NCBI GenBank assembly: GCA_006176705.1
Contig: QRFJ01000784.1
Span: 248,001 to 312,000 of the forward strand
Length of the DNA: 64,000 nt
Origin: Cocos nucifera
Lineage: Eukaryota > Streptophyta > Magnoliopsida > Arecales > Arecaceae
Direction of reading: 5' to 3'
A program made the position numbers and the translations under genes. This document shows positions 22,727 through 33,724 of the stretch, in pieces (position 1 is the stretch's first letter; the number at the start of each line of letters is the position of its first letter). The notes beneath the pieces were generated by a model. It searched no databases. It saw only the letters and a list, made by a program, of their open reading frames with translations, and had not been told where the DNA came from.

Positions 22727-24080
22727 TTATTGAATCCTTGGTGTACCTACAAAATCATTTACTAAGTTTTGGTATCCAAGCCATCTTGGGTCCATTTGGA
22801 TTAGCATATATGATTTCTTTAGGAACCTAAATTTATTTAATAGAAGTTTGACCTTTTTTTTAAAATTATATTTCAAAATTTTATGACTAATTTTATTATA
22901 TTTAAAGCACTTAATTAAATAATTTTTAGTTGAAGCTTTATTAAGCATATTTCTATCAAACTTTTATTTTCTTATTGAATGATAACCAATTCTAGGTTTG
23001 TTAAAAATAGTTTTTTAATTATTTAAAATGACTTGAAGCGTTTGAGATCAAATTGTAAACTTTTCAATCATAACTTTAAGCTATTAATCTCTTTCTTTAG
23101 TTTAATATTTTCTTTCAAAAGAGATTTTTTAGTTTTCTTTAGCAAAAAATTTTAATATATTAAGTTCTTCTTTTAACTTAAGATTTTCTTCAATCATAGA
23201 TTTTTCAGATTTTAAATTTTTTTTTTTCTTCAACTAAAAATTTTTTAGATTTTGCCAAGTTTTCCTTTTCCTTAGTTAAAGCTTCTATTTATTTCAAGAA
23301 AATTTTCTTTTCTTTGGCCATATTTTCTATATTTTTCAAAAGATCTTCATTTTCACTCAAAATCTTGTCTTTTTGTTCAGCCAAAAAAAAATTAGATTGT
23401 CTAAGCTTTTTATTCTTTAGCCTTATCTTTCTATATTCATCCATTAACTCATTGAAGGCTTCATACAACTCATTAAAAGTAAAATTGAAAGAATTCTTAA
23501 GATATACCTCATCGTCATTGGCCATGAGGTAAGGATTTATAATTCTTTCTTCCACTTTCTCATTTCTCTCTTCTTTGCTTTGCTCCCTCTTAATCAATGC
23601 TTTCCTTTTTCTTTTATTTCTTTTGTTTCTTCTTCTTTTTATCCTTATGAGCTACAAGACAAAAATTGGGGTGAGCTTTCTTCTCTTCATGGGAGCTTGA
23701 TTCTTCTTTATGATTTGCTCTCCCATAAGTCATTTTCAATTTTTCTCATATTTGATTTGTTGAAATACATGAAGAAATTACATTAAATATATTTACGTCT
23801 AATGAATAATAAAGTAAATTCATTATCTTAGCATTCATTTGAATCATTTTTTTTATCATGAATTAATGCATTGAGTATGTGTAAGCCATTGATTATAATT
23901 TTTCATAAATTATAGTCATATACTTGAATAAAAATTTTTATCCTAGTTTTTCAATAAGTAAAATTTGAGATATTAAAAAATGGAGGTCGATCAATGGAAT
24001 GGCCTTCATTAAAAAAAAAAATATTTTGGATTGCTAAGATCTTTGACTTTTGACGATTAGGTCAATAATTAATAACAAAG
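22727..24080 (-). pseudogene. GO-1 gag (Copia type) with internal deletion
   Basis: From the right, the minus strand reads DRPPFF and a Trp/Lys-type N-terminal block near 23970-24010 (DUF4219-like). MNAKIMNLLYYSLDV and ISSCISTNQIWEKLKMTYG follow (UBN2 gag core). The frame then jumps to a Lys/Glu-rich linker, so the central UBN2 part present in GO-2 is missing. A coiled coil follows in the open stretch 23289-23597 (NDDEVYLKNSFNFTFNELYEAF). Near 22880-22930 is a decayed zinc knuckle (CFKYNKISHK), then the GPKMAW-type motif that precedes the protease in full Copia elements. No pol follows. Confidence 0.78.
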
Positions 24081-24085
24081 CATCT

Positions 24086-24097
24086 ATTCTGATACCA
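24086..24097 (-). promoter_or_regulatory. Primer-binding site of GO-1
   Basis: The plus strand reads ATTCTGATACCA, the reverse complement of TGGTATCAGAAT, directly next to the 5' LTR. TGGTATCAGAGC is the standard initiator tRNA-Met primer site of plant Copia elements; it is changed here at the last bases. Confidence 0.82.
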
Positions 24098-24099
24098 CT

Positions 24100-25552
24100 T
24101 GTTAACCAGAGGTAGCAACCCAAGGGAGGGTGAATTGGATTCTTTTAAAATCTTGGCCAAGTTAAAACTCTAAGTCAAATATGTGCTTCTAATTAAAACA
24201 ACTTAAGTTATACAAAGTATAGCAGTAGAATTAAAAGCAACGAGATAAAGTAAATATGTAAAGTAAATAAAAAAAGCAAGAAAAATAAAATCATAATGTA
24301 AACATATAAGGTTTATAGTGGTTTGGAGCAACCCGCTCCTACATCCACTCTGCAAGCTATTCTCTTGAGAATTTTACTATAATTCTTAGATTATAGTGTA
24401 TTTTTTTGATCCAAGATCACAAACAAATTCAGTTGATTTTATCGGACTCATCAACTACAATCCTACACTGATAGTTTTTCGGGTTCACTATCAATTCAGT
24501 TGATTTTCTAGGCTCATCAATCAAAACCTATACAATATCCAATTACGTATTTGGACTAACCTAATCTCCAAGTTTTTTTCTTAAAAAAACTTGGAAAGAA
24601 ATAAAAATACAAGGTTAATAAAATTTAGTATAAAATAAAAATAAAAAGGTAACTCTTTTTGAAGTGCGAAGAAGAGGTTGAATCTATGCTCTTTGAAGGT
24701 TTGAACACTCTTCTTTAAATGCTGAAGAGAATGCTTGAGAAGTTGCGAAAGATATTTCTTGAAAGCTCTCTGAATTTGAAGCTCAAATCTCTCTCATTTC
24801 TCTTTCTCTTAGATATTTAATGTGGCTCACTCAACTTTAAATGATTTTTTCTTTCAATCTACTTTTCTTTTTTTTCTTTTGATTCTCTATCTTTAAATAG
24901 TCTTTATAATGGATGGAGAGAGAGTTTGGACCATTGAAGAGCTTGAACTAGTTGTTTGGAATGAAAAGGGCTCATTGAAAAATGCAGAAAACTAGCCATT
25001 GCAGCTTGTCCCGATATTGGGGTCGACACTTTTTCTGTAGGGATCGACACTTTTGATCTGGGATTGACACCTTATGATCCGAGGTCGACATTTTTTGCTT
25101 AAGTATCAGCACTAGGACTATAGTCAAAAATTCAGCTTCTGTTTTCTATTTCTATGCAATAAAGGTCGACCCCTTTCATCAGGGATCGACCCATGGGTCA
25201 ATCCTTTTATGAGGCCATCCAAAAATAACGTGCCAAAGCATGCCAATGAGTTGGGGTTGACTCCTCTCATCCTAGGATCGACTCCTTTCATCCTAAAACT
25301 TGAAATTCTTGATCTTTAACGCTGTTTCAGTAAAGGGGTCAGCTCCTTTTGTTCTAAGGTTGACTTTACTAAGTCTGAGACTTAAAAATCCTTTAAATTT
25401 CTTGACTTAGTGAAACTTGAGGAGATCTTTTCAATAGATTCTTTCTTTAATTTTAACATCTGAAAAAAATCTATAGATATTCTTAAAATATATGATTAGT
25501 ATCATTTATACTCAATATTTTAGAATTATCAAAATCAATCAATGGATCAACA
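24100..25552 (-). repeat. 5' LTR of GO-1
   Basis: It begins TGTTAACCAGAGGTAGCAAC and ends GGATCAACA. Pairs with 17163-18645. A minus-strand TATTTAAAG lies near 24890-24900, with the phased GTCGACAC-like array (25021, 25041, 25061, 25082 and looser copies to about 25372) upstream of it. Confidence 0.88.
25021..25372 (-). promoter_or_regulatory. Phased GTCGACAC-like array in U3 of GO-1 (right LTR)
   Basis: Units GGTCGACAC, GGATCGACAC, GGATTGACAC and GAGGTCGACA start 20-21 bp apart. The same phasing in the partner LTR shows it was present at insertion. Function inferred from position only. Confidence 0.5.
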
Positions 25553-25557
25553 CATAA
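25553..25557. repeat. Target-site duplication of GO-1, right copy (CATAA)
   Basis: Partner of 17158-17162 with one C/T difference, on the CACTA side of the right LTR. Confidence 0.8.
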
Positions 25558-26420
25558 CCATCTAAAAACTTAACAAATTTTAGAAATTCATAAAACCTTA
25601 TTTTTCCTATTTTAGATATTGTGTAGCATGCAGGTGGTATAATATAGGAACCACCTTTGAATTTTATATATAACTTCTTTCTTATTTTCATATCTTCAAA
25701 ATTTTGTCTTGCTCTATATATATCCTTTGTTTTTTCATCAATATTCAATAATGTTTCTAATATATTTTAACATATTTTCTCCTCAATATACATAACATCA
25801 AGATTGTACTATAATATAAGTTTTTATCGATATGGTAATTCAAAGAAGATACCATTCTTACTCTAATTCAACTCTTTAAGGGTATGCATTCTCTTCCTAT
25901 TGTCTAGATGCTTACCAGGTTAGAAGGAGTTAAATCAATTTTTAAGACTATCCAGTTGTTGTAGCACATCATCCCTAGATAATATCTTCAGTTTATCTCA
26001 ATGCTTATGCTTCCCATAAAACTTTTTGCTTTTTCTCTAACTATGATTGGATGGCAAGTATCAATGGTGGCCCATATAATATATCCTACTCCTTAACTTA
26101 TAAGAAGATGACTTCCCATTATAAGTTGGACATACTTTATATCCATTAGTGCTTCATTCAGATAAAATAGCATATGCTAGAAAATTATTTATAGCCCATA
26201 GAATTGCCGCATACATATGGAAAGTATATTTTATGGAGGCATCATATGTCTGCACACCATCCTCTCAAAGCTTTTTCAACTCATCTATCAATGGTCTCAT
26301 GTAAATATCATGTCACGCTCCTGATCAGAGATTTGCAAGCTAGTAGTCATGGCAACCGCTGCATATTTATAGAAAACTCTTCCCATAAGTATGTAAGGCA
26401 TATCATCATAATATCATAAA
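25558..26420 (-). pseudogene. CACTA transposase TNP2 / start of DUF4218
   Basis: Minus-strand blocks in order: RPLIDELKKL, EDGVQTYDASIKYTFHMYAAILWAINNF (26160-26300), YYMGHHRYLPSNHS, KSKKFYGK and LSRDDVLQQLDSL (25930-26090). An open stretch 25539-25748 follows with DIYRARQNFEDMKIRKKLY, PPACYTISKIGK and FLKFVKFLDGY. These are the Transposase_21/TNP2 core and the start of DUF4218 of plant CACTA elements. TNP2 cuts and joins the element's ends. Stops break it. The reading resumes in frame at 17157 beyond GO-1. No terminal inverted repeat starting CACTA was located. Confidence 0.85.
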
Positions 26421-26924
26421 TAGATAGCGAAATAAAATTAAATGATTAATTTTTAAATCTTAATTCAAATAAGGGGATAAACTCAATGTCAACCCAAAAG
26501 AAATATATGTTTGACAACATCAACTTTAAATGAAGTCTTTCATCAACTTTGATAAATCCTAAGTCAAATGAGTGGTTTAACTCTATCTTTAATTGTACTC
26601 GCATTAGAAACCCACATCAAGCTAATTTTTTGAATCTATAAAAAAAAAAAAATAGAAACTCATCATGAGCTAAACGATCCAAAAAGTAATGCATATCTTT
26701 AACCAAATAAATTTGGTGATAATGTTATATATATATCAGCTCAATAAATATGATAGATCAAAAATTCAAATCTTGATGTATCATACTATCAAATATTCGT
26801 ACATAGAATTTTAATTCATCATAAAGATAAATTATATTCATAAAAATATCATCAAATTCTTAAGTTCTTCTTATCAACCATTAGCTATGATTTTATTTTT
26901 TCTATGGTAGCATCATGACCCCAC
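26421..26924. other. AT-rich DNA, no gene recognised
   Basis: This should hold the upstream part of the CACTA transposase gene or its flank, but I could not recognise TNP2 motifs here. Confidence 0.35.
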
Positions 26925-27079
26925 ATATCATCTTGCGGTGAACCGCATATCATCTTACGATGGGCCGCGTATCATCTTATGGCTCTTTATTTATCATCTT
27001 GTAGCCTACTATGTATCATCTTGCAATGTATTGTGCATCATCTAGCAACATGCTATGTATCATCTTACAGCACAATCCA
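26925..27079. repeat. 22-bp minisatellite, seven units
   Basis: TATCATCTT-led units begin at 26925, 26948, 26970, 26992, 27014, 27036 and 27058, each ending in a variant of GCGATGxxCCGTG. Spacing is 22-23 bp. Unit 6 has CATCATCTA instead. Confidence 0.88.
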
Positions 27080-27819
27080 TAGGAACCACGAATCTGCTGG
27101 CGGTCTGTCATGAATTTGCTATCGACATGTCATGCATGTGAGCTCAGATGTGGTGCTCTGAAGACTTGAAAATAGATGGTGAGAGATCAAAAAGTGAATG
27201 CCAAGTTGCATAATAGAGGATTGGCATGTCCATTGAGCCGACTTGGACCCTGAGAGAGTTGGCTCAAGCAGCGAAATAGAGAGCTGTGAATCGGGCTCCC
27301 GCGACTCACACTATAGTTGAGCCGACTCGATCAGACTGGCACTATAGTTGAGTCGGCTCGATCTTTGATCAAGCCAATTCGAGTGGCAAATAAAATTGTT
27401 CATGATTTTTGTTCTAGCCTAGGATTGGATTTAATCCTAGGAACTTAGGACCTCTTTTTGTGAGATCCTAAGGGGTTAATCTATAGATTAGACTGAGTTT
27501 AGTCCAATAAGTGTATGCATGTGAGACATGGGTATACATGGACTCGGAGAGTGCATCACATTAAGTTGGCTAGGAGAGTTTTTGGGTTGGATCACTTTGA
27601 CCATGTATATATATATATATTGTATTGAGTCTGTGATTAACAAAAATTGAATACAAGTCATTTTCTCTCTAAAGTTCTTTCTCTTCCTTTCTTATTCTCC
27701 TTCTCTTCTCTTCTCTATGCCCTAAGGTTTGCTAGGATTTGACATAATGCCTCCATCGCTTTCCTCGGATTCTTATTACTATTTTCGTGATTGTTAAGTA
27801 ATAAGAAAAGGTCCCAACA
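27080..27819 (+). repeat. 5' LTR (3' portion) of Copia C
   Basis: It ends TCCCAACA at 27819 followed by a tRNA-Met primer site, so this is the 5' LTR of a plus-strand Copia element. It holds GAGCCGACTCGA-like motif repeats (27234-27400), an (AT)n TATA-like stretch at about 27605-27622 and a pyrimidine-rich leader. The left end of the LTR was not located and may lie beyond the minisatellite. Confidence 0.55.
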
Positions 27820-27822
27820 ATC

Positions 27823-27834
27823 TGGTATCAGAGC
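27823..27834 (+). promoter_or_regulatory. Primer-binding site of Copia C
   Basis: TGGTATCAGAGC, a perfect match to the initiator tRNA-Met primer site of plant Copia elements, three bases after the LTR end. Confidence 0.9.
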
Positions 27835-28017
27835 CCTATTGTAAGATCTAGTGGAGGAAAGATCAAAGCTTTATCGAGATTATGGTAAGGTGCCGAACAG
27901 CCCTCTTGAATACTATTTTATTTTGGTGTTTGGTTATTGAAGATCTGGTTGACATTGTTATGGTATTAAGTCACTCTAATACCAAACTATTGGGATATCA
28001 GCTACTTTGATACCGCT

Positions 28018-28880
28018 TGTTAAGGATCTAGTACCAAATTATTATGGTAGAAAGAAGAAAAAAAATAAAATAAGAAAATAATCAAGTATGTGGATCAGCC
28101 TAAAGGCTCGCCTCCATGGGGCATGCAAAGCTTCACTATGAAAGAAAAAAAAAAGGTATAAAAGGAGAACACCCACTCTTAACTCACCGTATACAAATCT
28201 CTCTCAACTAGAAGCTATCCTCACAAAAGCTCTCTCAAAATTTCAAGGAGACCCATAGAAGCTACAAGACGCTCTGCCCTCACAGTCTTCTCGATAGATG
28301 CTATACACCTGTTGCTTCTCTCTCTCACGGATTGCACATACTCAATGCTCTACCAAGCTCCTTTTGCCTCTCTACGTGCCTCTCATGCCACATACGCCAT
28401 CTTTTTTGGTCTACAGCACCTTCATCCTTTAAATAGGATGAAAATCTTCTTCTCAGCAGTTCACAGGAGTTCTAATAGGACTCATTTTTTTAATATGAGT
28501 CAAACATATCCTCGATGGAGTCTTGAAATATTTTTCAACATTCAGATCATGATCGCAATCCTCCATGACTGCTGGATCCTATGGTCCACGCACAACTTCG
28601 GTAGACCCCTTGGATTAATCACAATCCAAGTCTAAATAGAAAAAATTCCATCATATTCTATTCGCCTTCATCGAGCTGGCTCAATCAGGGGTCGAGCTAG
28701 CTCGACTGCATCTCGCCCAAATTCATACTATCTATCTGCCTAAGAGAGCCAGCTTGGCTGTGATTCGAGCTAGCTCAATCTCAATCTGACCTGGCTCGAC
28801 TGTGTATCAGAGTCGGCCTGACTGCTGTGCTGAAAACTGATTCTCTTCTTATTGTGGGTCAAATTTGAGGTGTCAAATCC
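28018..28880 (-). repeat. Probable solo LTR or fragment in the Copia C leader
   Basis: It starts TGTTAAGG directly after TTGATACCGCT, which looks like a decayed minus-strand tRNA-Met primer site. It separates the Copia C primer site from its gag. It contains a cluster of GAGCTAGCTCGA-like motifs at 28676-28820 and a TATAAAAGG at about 28156. The right boundary and target-site duplication were not found. It could also be native Copia C leader. Confidence 0.35.
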
Positions 28881-28888
28881 TAATAGAT

Positions 28889-29639
28889 ATGGCATTAAGT
28901 TCTATTAAGACAAGTTTTAGAAAGTTTGATGGTAAGGATAATTATAGCTTTTAGCAAAGGATGAAGGATTTGCTAGTGCAGAATAGAATTTACAAGGTCA
29001 TAACTCGAAAAAGATTAGAAAAGATTTCTATGGAAGATTGGGAGGAGCTTGAAAAGATGGCTTTTAGCATGATTTAGATGTAACTTACTGATGAAGTTTT
29101 GCCTGAGATTAATATGAAAAGCACACCGAAGTAGCTTTGGCAGAAACTGGAGAACACGTACATACATATGAACATGACAAATAAGCTATGGATGAAGAAG
29201 TAGCTGTACCGTTTATGGATGTCCAAAGGAGGAGATCTGATTTTCCATATCTAAAAGTTTTATCAAGTTTGCTTGGATGTCATGAGCTTTAATGTAAAAA
29301 TTGATGAGGAAGATAGAGCTCTCCTATTATTGTGTTCACTGCCAGCAATATATGATGGTCTCATTACTACTTTGGTGGATGGAAAAGAGACTTTAAACTT
29401 CAAAGAAGTGGTTGGGGTTCTTAGGTCTAATGAGCAGCGAGAGAAACTAGTCAAAGAAAGTCCTAGTTCAGAGGTACTTTTTATAAATGAGAGGCAAGAA
29501 AGGCCAAAGAAGAGAACTCGAGATAAATCAAAGGATAGATCTAAGTCTCAAGAAAATTAGAAGACTTAGAAATGCTACGTGTCATTATCCTGGTCATATT
29601 AGGAGAAATTACCTACTTTTAAAGAATGAAAAGAGGAAG
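28889..29639 (+). pseudogene. Copia C gag, N-terminal and central part
   Basis: ATG at 28889 opens a Copia gag: SSIKTSFRKFDGKDNYSF, a UBN2-type core, and an open stretch 29273-29560 with EEDRALLLLCSLP, YDGLITTL and VVGVLRSNEQR, then a Lys/Arg-rich run. The zinc-knuckle region begins (CHYPGHIRRN) and is cut at 29639 by GO-2. About six stops before 29273 show it is dead. The RT portion of what is probably the same element resumes at about 48503. Confidence 0.8.
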
Positions 29640-31121
29640 TGTTGCTCAGAGGTAGCAACCTAGGGGGGGTGAATTGGGTTTATAAAAAATTTTGGCCAAA
29701 TTAAACTCTAAAGCAAATATGTGCTTCTAGTGAGATCAATTTAAGTGATTGTGATGTGTATTTGAGATATATATATATATATAATGTAGGCAATAGTTAA
29801 ACTAAGATGTAAGTAAGCAAAGCTTAAATTGAAATGATGCAAAGCAGATATAAAAAGTAAATAGAGCAAGCACACCACAAAGATAAAAAAATTTTATAGT
29901 GGTTTGGTGCAATCTTGTACCTACGTCCACTTTTCAAGCTTTTTTTAGAAATTTTACTATAATCCTAGATTATAGTATATTTATTTTAACCCAGGATTAC
30001 AAACAAACTTAGTTGATTTTGCTGGGCTCACCAACCATAACCCTACATTAATAGTTTTTTCGGAATCACTATCAACCCAATTAGTTTTAACCTAGAAGCA
30101 CGAAGCATAATTTTTACACTATCCAATTACCAACTTGGACTTGTCTACACCTCAAATTTCTTTCCCCCTAAAGAAACTTATAAAGAAACAAAAAATATAA
30201 ATATAAAAATTTAGATCAAAACTAATAGCAAAAAAAAACTCTTTTGATGTGCAGAGAAGATGTTAAATATGTGCTCTTTGGTAGCTTCTTTTTTCTTCAA
30301 ATGATACTGAGAGACTTGCTTGACATGTTGTGAAAGATGACTCTTGAATGCCCTCTAAATTTGAAGCTCAAAACTCTTTTTTCTCTTATTTTTGGATATT
30401 CAATGTAACTCCCTTTCCTTGAATGATTTTCTTTTTTCAATCCTTAATCTCTTAATTCAAAATATTTTTCTCACTATTTTTATACTTGAAAGTGACTCTT
30501 GAGTGAGTTTTGATCATTAGCAAGCTTGGACTAGCCGTTGGAGTGGAGAATGGCCCGTTGAAAAAGTGCAGAAAACTAGCCATTGCAGCCTGTCCCAACA
30601 TTGAGATCAACACCTTTTCTTCAGATGTCGATACTTTTTCCTCAGATATCGATACTTTTTTTCAGATGTCGACACCTCCTGGGATCCAAAGGATTTTTGC
30701 TCTCTATCTTCTATTTTATGCAACAGAGGTTGACCCTAGGATCATCCTCTAGCACAAGGATCGTTCTTGGGGTCGTCCCCTCTACGTGCCAGTCTGTGCC
30801 AGAGTGTGCCGAAAACCTGGGGTTGATACTTTTTCTCCTGGGGTCGACACCTGAACTTTTTGAATTTTAAAAAACTTAAACTTTTTACCTCATTTCAGGA
30901 TAGGGGTTGACACCTTTAGCCTTGGGGTTAATACCATCAAGTTGGAAATTGAAAATTTTTTTCTTATGAAGCCCTTGACTTAATGATTTTGTGTAGATCT
31001 TTTTTTGGATTAATTCTTCAATTTAAATATCTGAAAAGATTTACATCCACTCATGAAATATATGGTTAAATACTCAAATACTTAAAGTTTGGCAATCATC
31101 AAATCAATCATCGGATCAACA
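29640..31121 (-). repeat. 3' LTR of GO-2
   Basis: It begins TGTTGCTCAGAGGTAGCAAC and ends GGATCAACA. A minus-strand TATAAAAATA lies at about 30475-30485. A phased GTCGACACC-like array (30604, 30623, 30644, 30664 and looser copies to about 30925) is upstream of it. A (TA)n run of about nine units lies near 29768. Confidence 0.87.
30602..30925 (-). promoter_or_regulatory. Phased GTCGACACC-like array in U3 of GO-2 (left LTR)
   Basis: Units of the type TCAGATGTCGATACTTTTTC recur about every 20-21 bp, then in looser spacing as GGGGTCGACACC. The partner LTR has the same array at about 48009-48335. Confidence 0.5.
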
Positions 31122-31136
31122 ATCTTCCTATTTTTG
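31122..31136 (-). promoter_or_regulatory. Polypurine tract of GO-2
   Basis: ATCTTCCTATTTTTG on the plus strand directly inside the LTR, at the same position as in GO-1. Confidence 0.6.
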
Positions 31137-32741
31137 ATGATGGCAAAATTTTGGGTATATGTATAAAAATAAAATTAATGTATTTCAATAGTTTTGCTGG
31201 TATAAGTTTCAATAGTTTTGTTAGTATAAGTTATGAAGTGATAATATACATAATTATTAATGCAAAATTCATAAAGACTTATATTTAACTTAAATTTAGA
31301 TGTTTCAGGCATTAACATAAACTGTATTATAAGCTCAAGCATAATATATACTCAACAAATCCTCTCCTCCTTTTTGATAATATCAAAAAGCTTATGAGAA
31401 GGATCAAAGATTTATTATCAAAATCAATAGAAATTTAGACAATATATCAAATTCAAAAAATTTCAAATCAAGCTCAAGAGGGTATCAAATTTAAACTTCA
31501 TGGGCATTTAACATGAAAAGTAAGCATATATGATATCAAATTCATATTGATGTCACTGTCCTTCTTTTAAAAATATTTGAATCATAATTTTATCAAGATA
31601 TTTAAGGGATAGAACCAAAATTTTATTTGATACCACTAAAGTAGACTTTTGATTTAGGTTCAAAAATTAGAGCTTTTTAAATAAACAAGTGAACATGATA
31701 TTTATTGTTTTCTTTTTTTTTTTAAAAAATTATAATAATTCAACTTGAAAAAGATATGTAACACGAATGTATCGAATAAAAAAAATTTGGCAAATGATGT
31801 TCTAATTTTGAAAGTCTCCCATATGATAGAACTTAAAATCATTTTTACATCTTTAAATGAGTCTCAAGTTTGAAAGAGTGTCAAATTCAGCTTGTTTATA
31901 GCATAGAAAATATTTCAAATTAACTCTAAGTTAACTTCTATAATTGTTAAGAATAATTAACCATTCAAATTATGCAAGTTAATTAAGATTAAAAATTTAA
32001 AAGCACATGAAAGCTCAATGGTATTATGCAATGAATGTTCATTTTCCAATATAAGTCACTTAGAAACTTCAAACAAATCAAAGTATTTCTCTCTCTTTTT
32101 CTTTCAAATTAAGCTTATTTAACATGAATTTAACATTAAAATTTAGATTGATTTAAATGAATTTTCAATCACTTTATCATTTCTTCTTTAATATTTTCTT
32201 CTCCTTTGTTTTACAAACATAGCCACTTTCATAAGTAAGTAAAATTTTAAGAGCATAAAGCATTGATTTAGTGAGACAAATCATTAGTTAATTTGTGTAC
32301 CAAACAATTAGTCAAATCATTCATTGAAGTCTTAAAATTTGTTCCTTTGTATGTTAAATATTTTTATTGTTCTCCCACTTTAACGAGCAATTTTTTATAT
32401 TTAATTTTTTAGATTATCAAAATTTAATATTTATATTCATTTAAATTATGATTCTTTTGAATTTGCTCTCCCTTGCTTTTGTAGCAAAATCTAAAATCAA
32501 AGATATAAAATGATAATAAAATATCAAGCAATTCAATATTGATCAAGGCTTTTTGACATCGCATTTTTCAAAAAAGAAATTATCTTTTCAATTTTCTTTA
32601 AAAGATGTTTATATAGACTGACTACATGGTCAACAGAAAAGTCAAAATGCAAGATTTCTAAGTTATAACAAAAGAGTAGATTGCTAGGAAGCTCTAAGGC
32701 TACATGAGTAAGATCCTAGCATCCTAAGTGAAGAAATTAGG
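31137..32741. other. AT-rich internal DNA of GO-2, no gene
   Basis: Non-coding by inspection. Homologous in patches to 18900-20200 of GO-1. Confidence 0.55.
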
Positions 32742-33724
32742 CTCTAAAAACTACGATCAGGTGGAGGAGAAGGAGATGGTCCAACATCTATACAAGGTTC
32801 ATAGCAGAGATCTCCTAAATCAGATGAGCAGTCTGCTCTCTGAGCAATGATATGGCCTCTGAGATGAGTTGCTGAATCTTCAAGCTGAGCTCTCTGGATG
32901 GTCTACTGGTGCCATATGGTCTCATAAGTCTGCTCTGCTAGTGCTGCTGGCTTTGTTGGCTCCTCCATCTGAATATCTGATACTGAAATAATAGGTGGAG
33001 CCTTACCAGGATCCTCTGCCTATATTTGAGCTCCTCAATGAATCCAATGAACACCCTGTCTCTTGAAACCCATATAGTGTAGGGAGTGTTCGTTGTATGT
33101 ATTTGTGTACATCAGGGCTCTAGAGGTCGCTCCATCAAAATCTATCCGATGCTCCTGAAAAATCAAAGTCAAGGCCATCCCATAGGATAGAGAAGTCTTA
33201 GATCTTCCTATCATATCCTCCATATATCTGATCATAAGTGCTGGAAGGTTCAGGAGGATTTCTCGAATCATATGGTACATGAAGGATATATCTCTCACAG
33301 CTATAAAGTCAAATCTACCGATTTTAGAAAAAAAAATTATGCTGGTAATGTGATGTAGGAGGCGCATATCAGTAGACAACTGGTTGGTACTCACCTCCTC
33401 TAAATCATTGATATCCTCTCTCCCTAAAATATATTTGAGCTCTTCTGATCTCTTTTCAAGTTCATCAATTTGGCTTCCTTTAGCTCTCATCCTCATAATT
33501 CTTTCTAACTTTTTACGGTCAAAAATAATTAAAACTTCTTTTACTTCGGATTCAATAACCCCATCTCCACTCTTTAGATTCGTATAAAATTCTCTGACAA
33601 GGTTGGGGTAGGTGAGTATGTTTAAGGAACAGAAAAATTTCCAACCTAGATTTGTGATCTTCCTCCCGAAATCAAATCCATTTCCTTCCAAGAATCCAAA
33701 GTCTACTTTTCTACCTATTGAAAT
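32742..33724 (-). pseudogene. GO-2 accessory ORF, C-terminal part (plant transposon protein-like)
   Basis: On the minus strand the frame enters from the Copia A insertion at 33724. It stays open through 33038, then reads through three stops (TGA, TAG, TAG, all explicable by C-to-T change) to a final TAG at 32742. The open part contains KITNLGWKFFCSL, YPNLVREFY, a VIESEVKEV block, LSTDMRLLHHI and HMIREILLNL. This layout resembles Pfam's 'putative plant transposon protein' family (Transposase_32); function unknown. The tail is Pro/Gln-rich. The N-terminus lies at 43959-44204. The GO family normally lacks this ORF, since GO-1 has none. Confidence 0.65.
33720..33724. repeat. Target-site duplication of Copia A, left copy (GAAAT)
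   Basis: GAAAT here and at 43954-43958, identical. Removal of Copia A and one copy restores the GO-2 accessory reading frame. Confidence 0.93.

Larger units (their letters stand above)
17163..25552 (-). mobile_element. Gag-only LTR retrotransposon GO-1
   Basis: An 8.4-kb element with ~1.45-1.48-kb LTRs, a tRNA-Met-type primer site inside the right LTR and a pyrimidine run (polypurine tract on minus) inside the left LTR, so the coding strand is minus. The only coding trace is a Copia-type gag next to the 5' LTR (22727-24080). No protease, integrase, RT or RNase H motif was seen in the remaining ~3.4 kb, which is very AT-rich. This matches the described class of non-autonomous terminal-repeat elements that keep gag (TR-GAG). 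It inserted into a CACTA transposase gene. Confidence 0.85.

Noticed and set aside
29263..29454. Minus-strand ORF over Copia C gag
   Set aside because: Antisense shadow of the gag reading frame.
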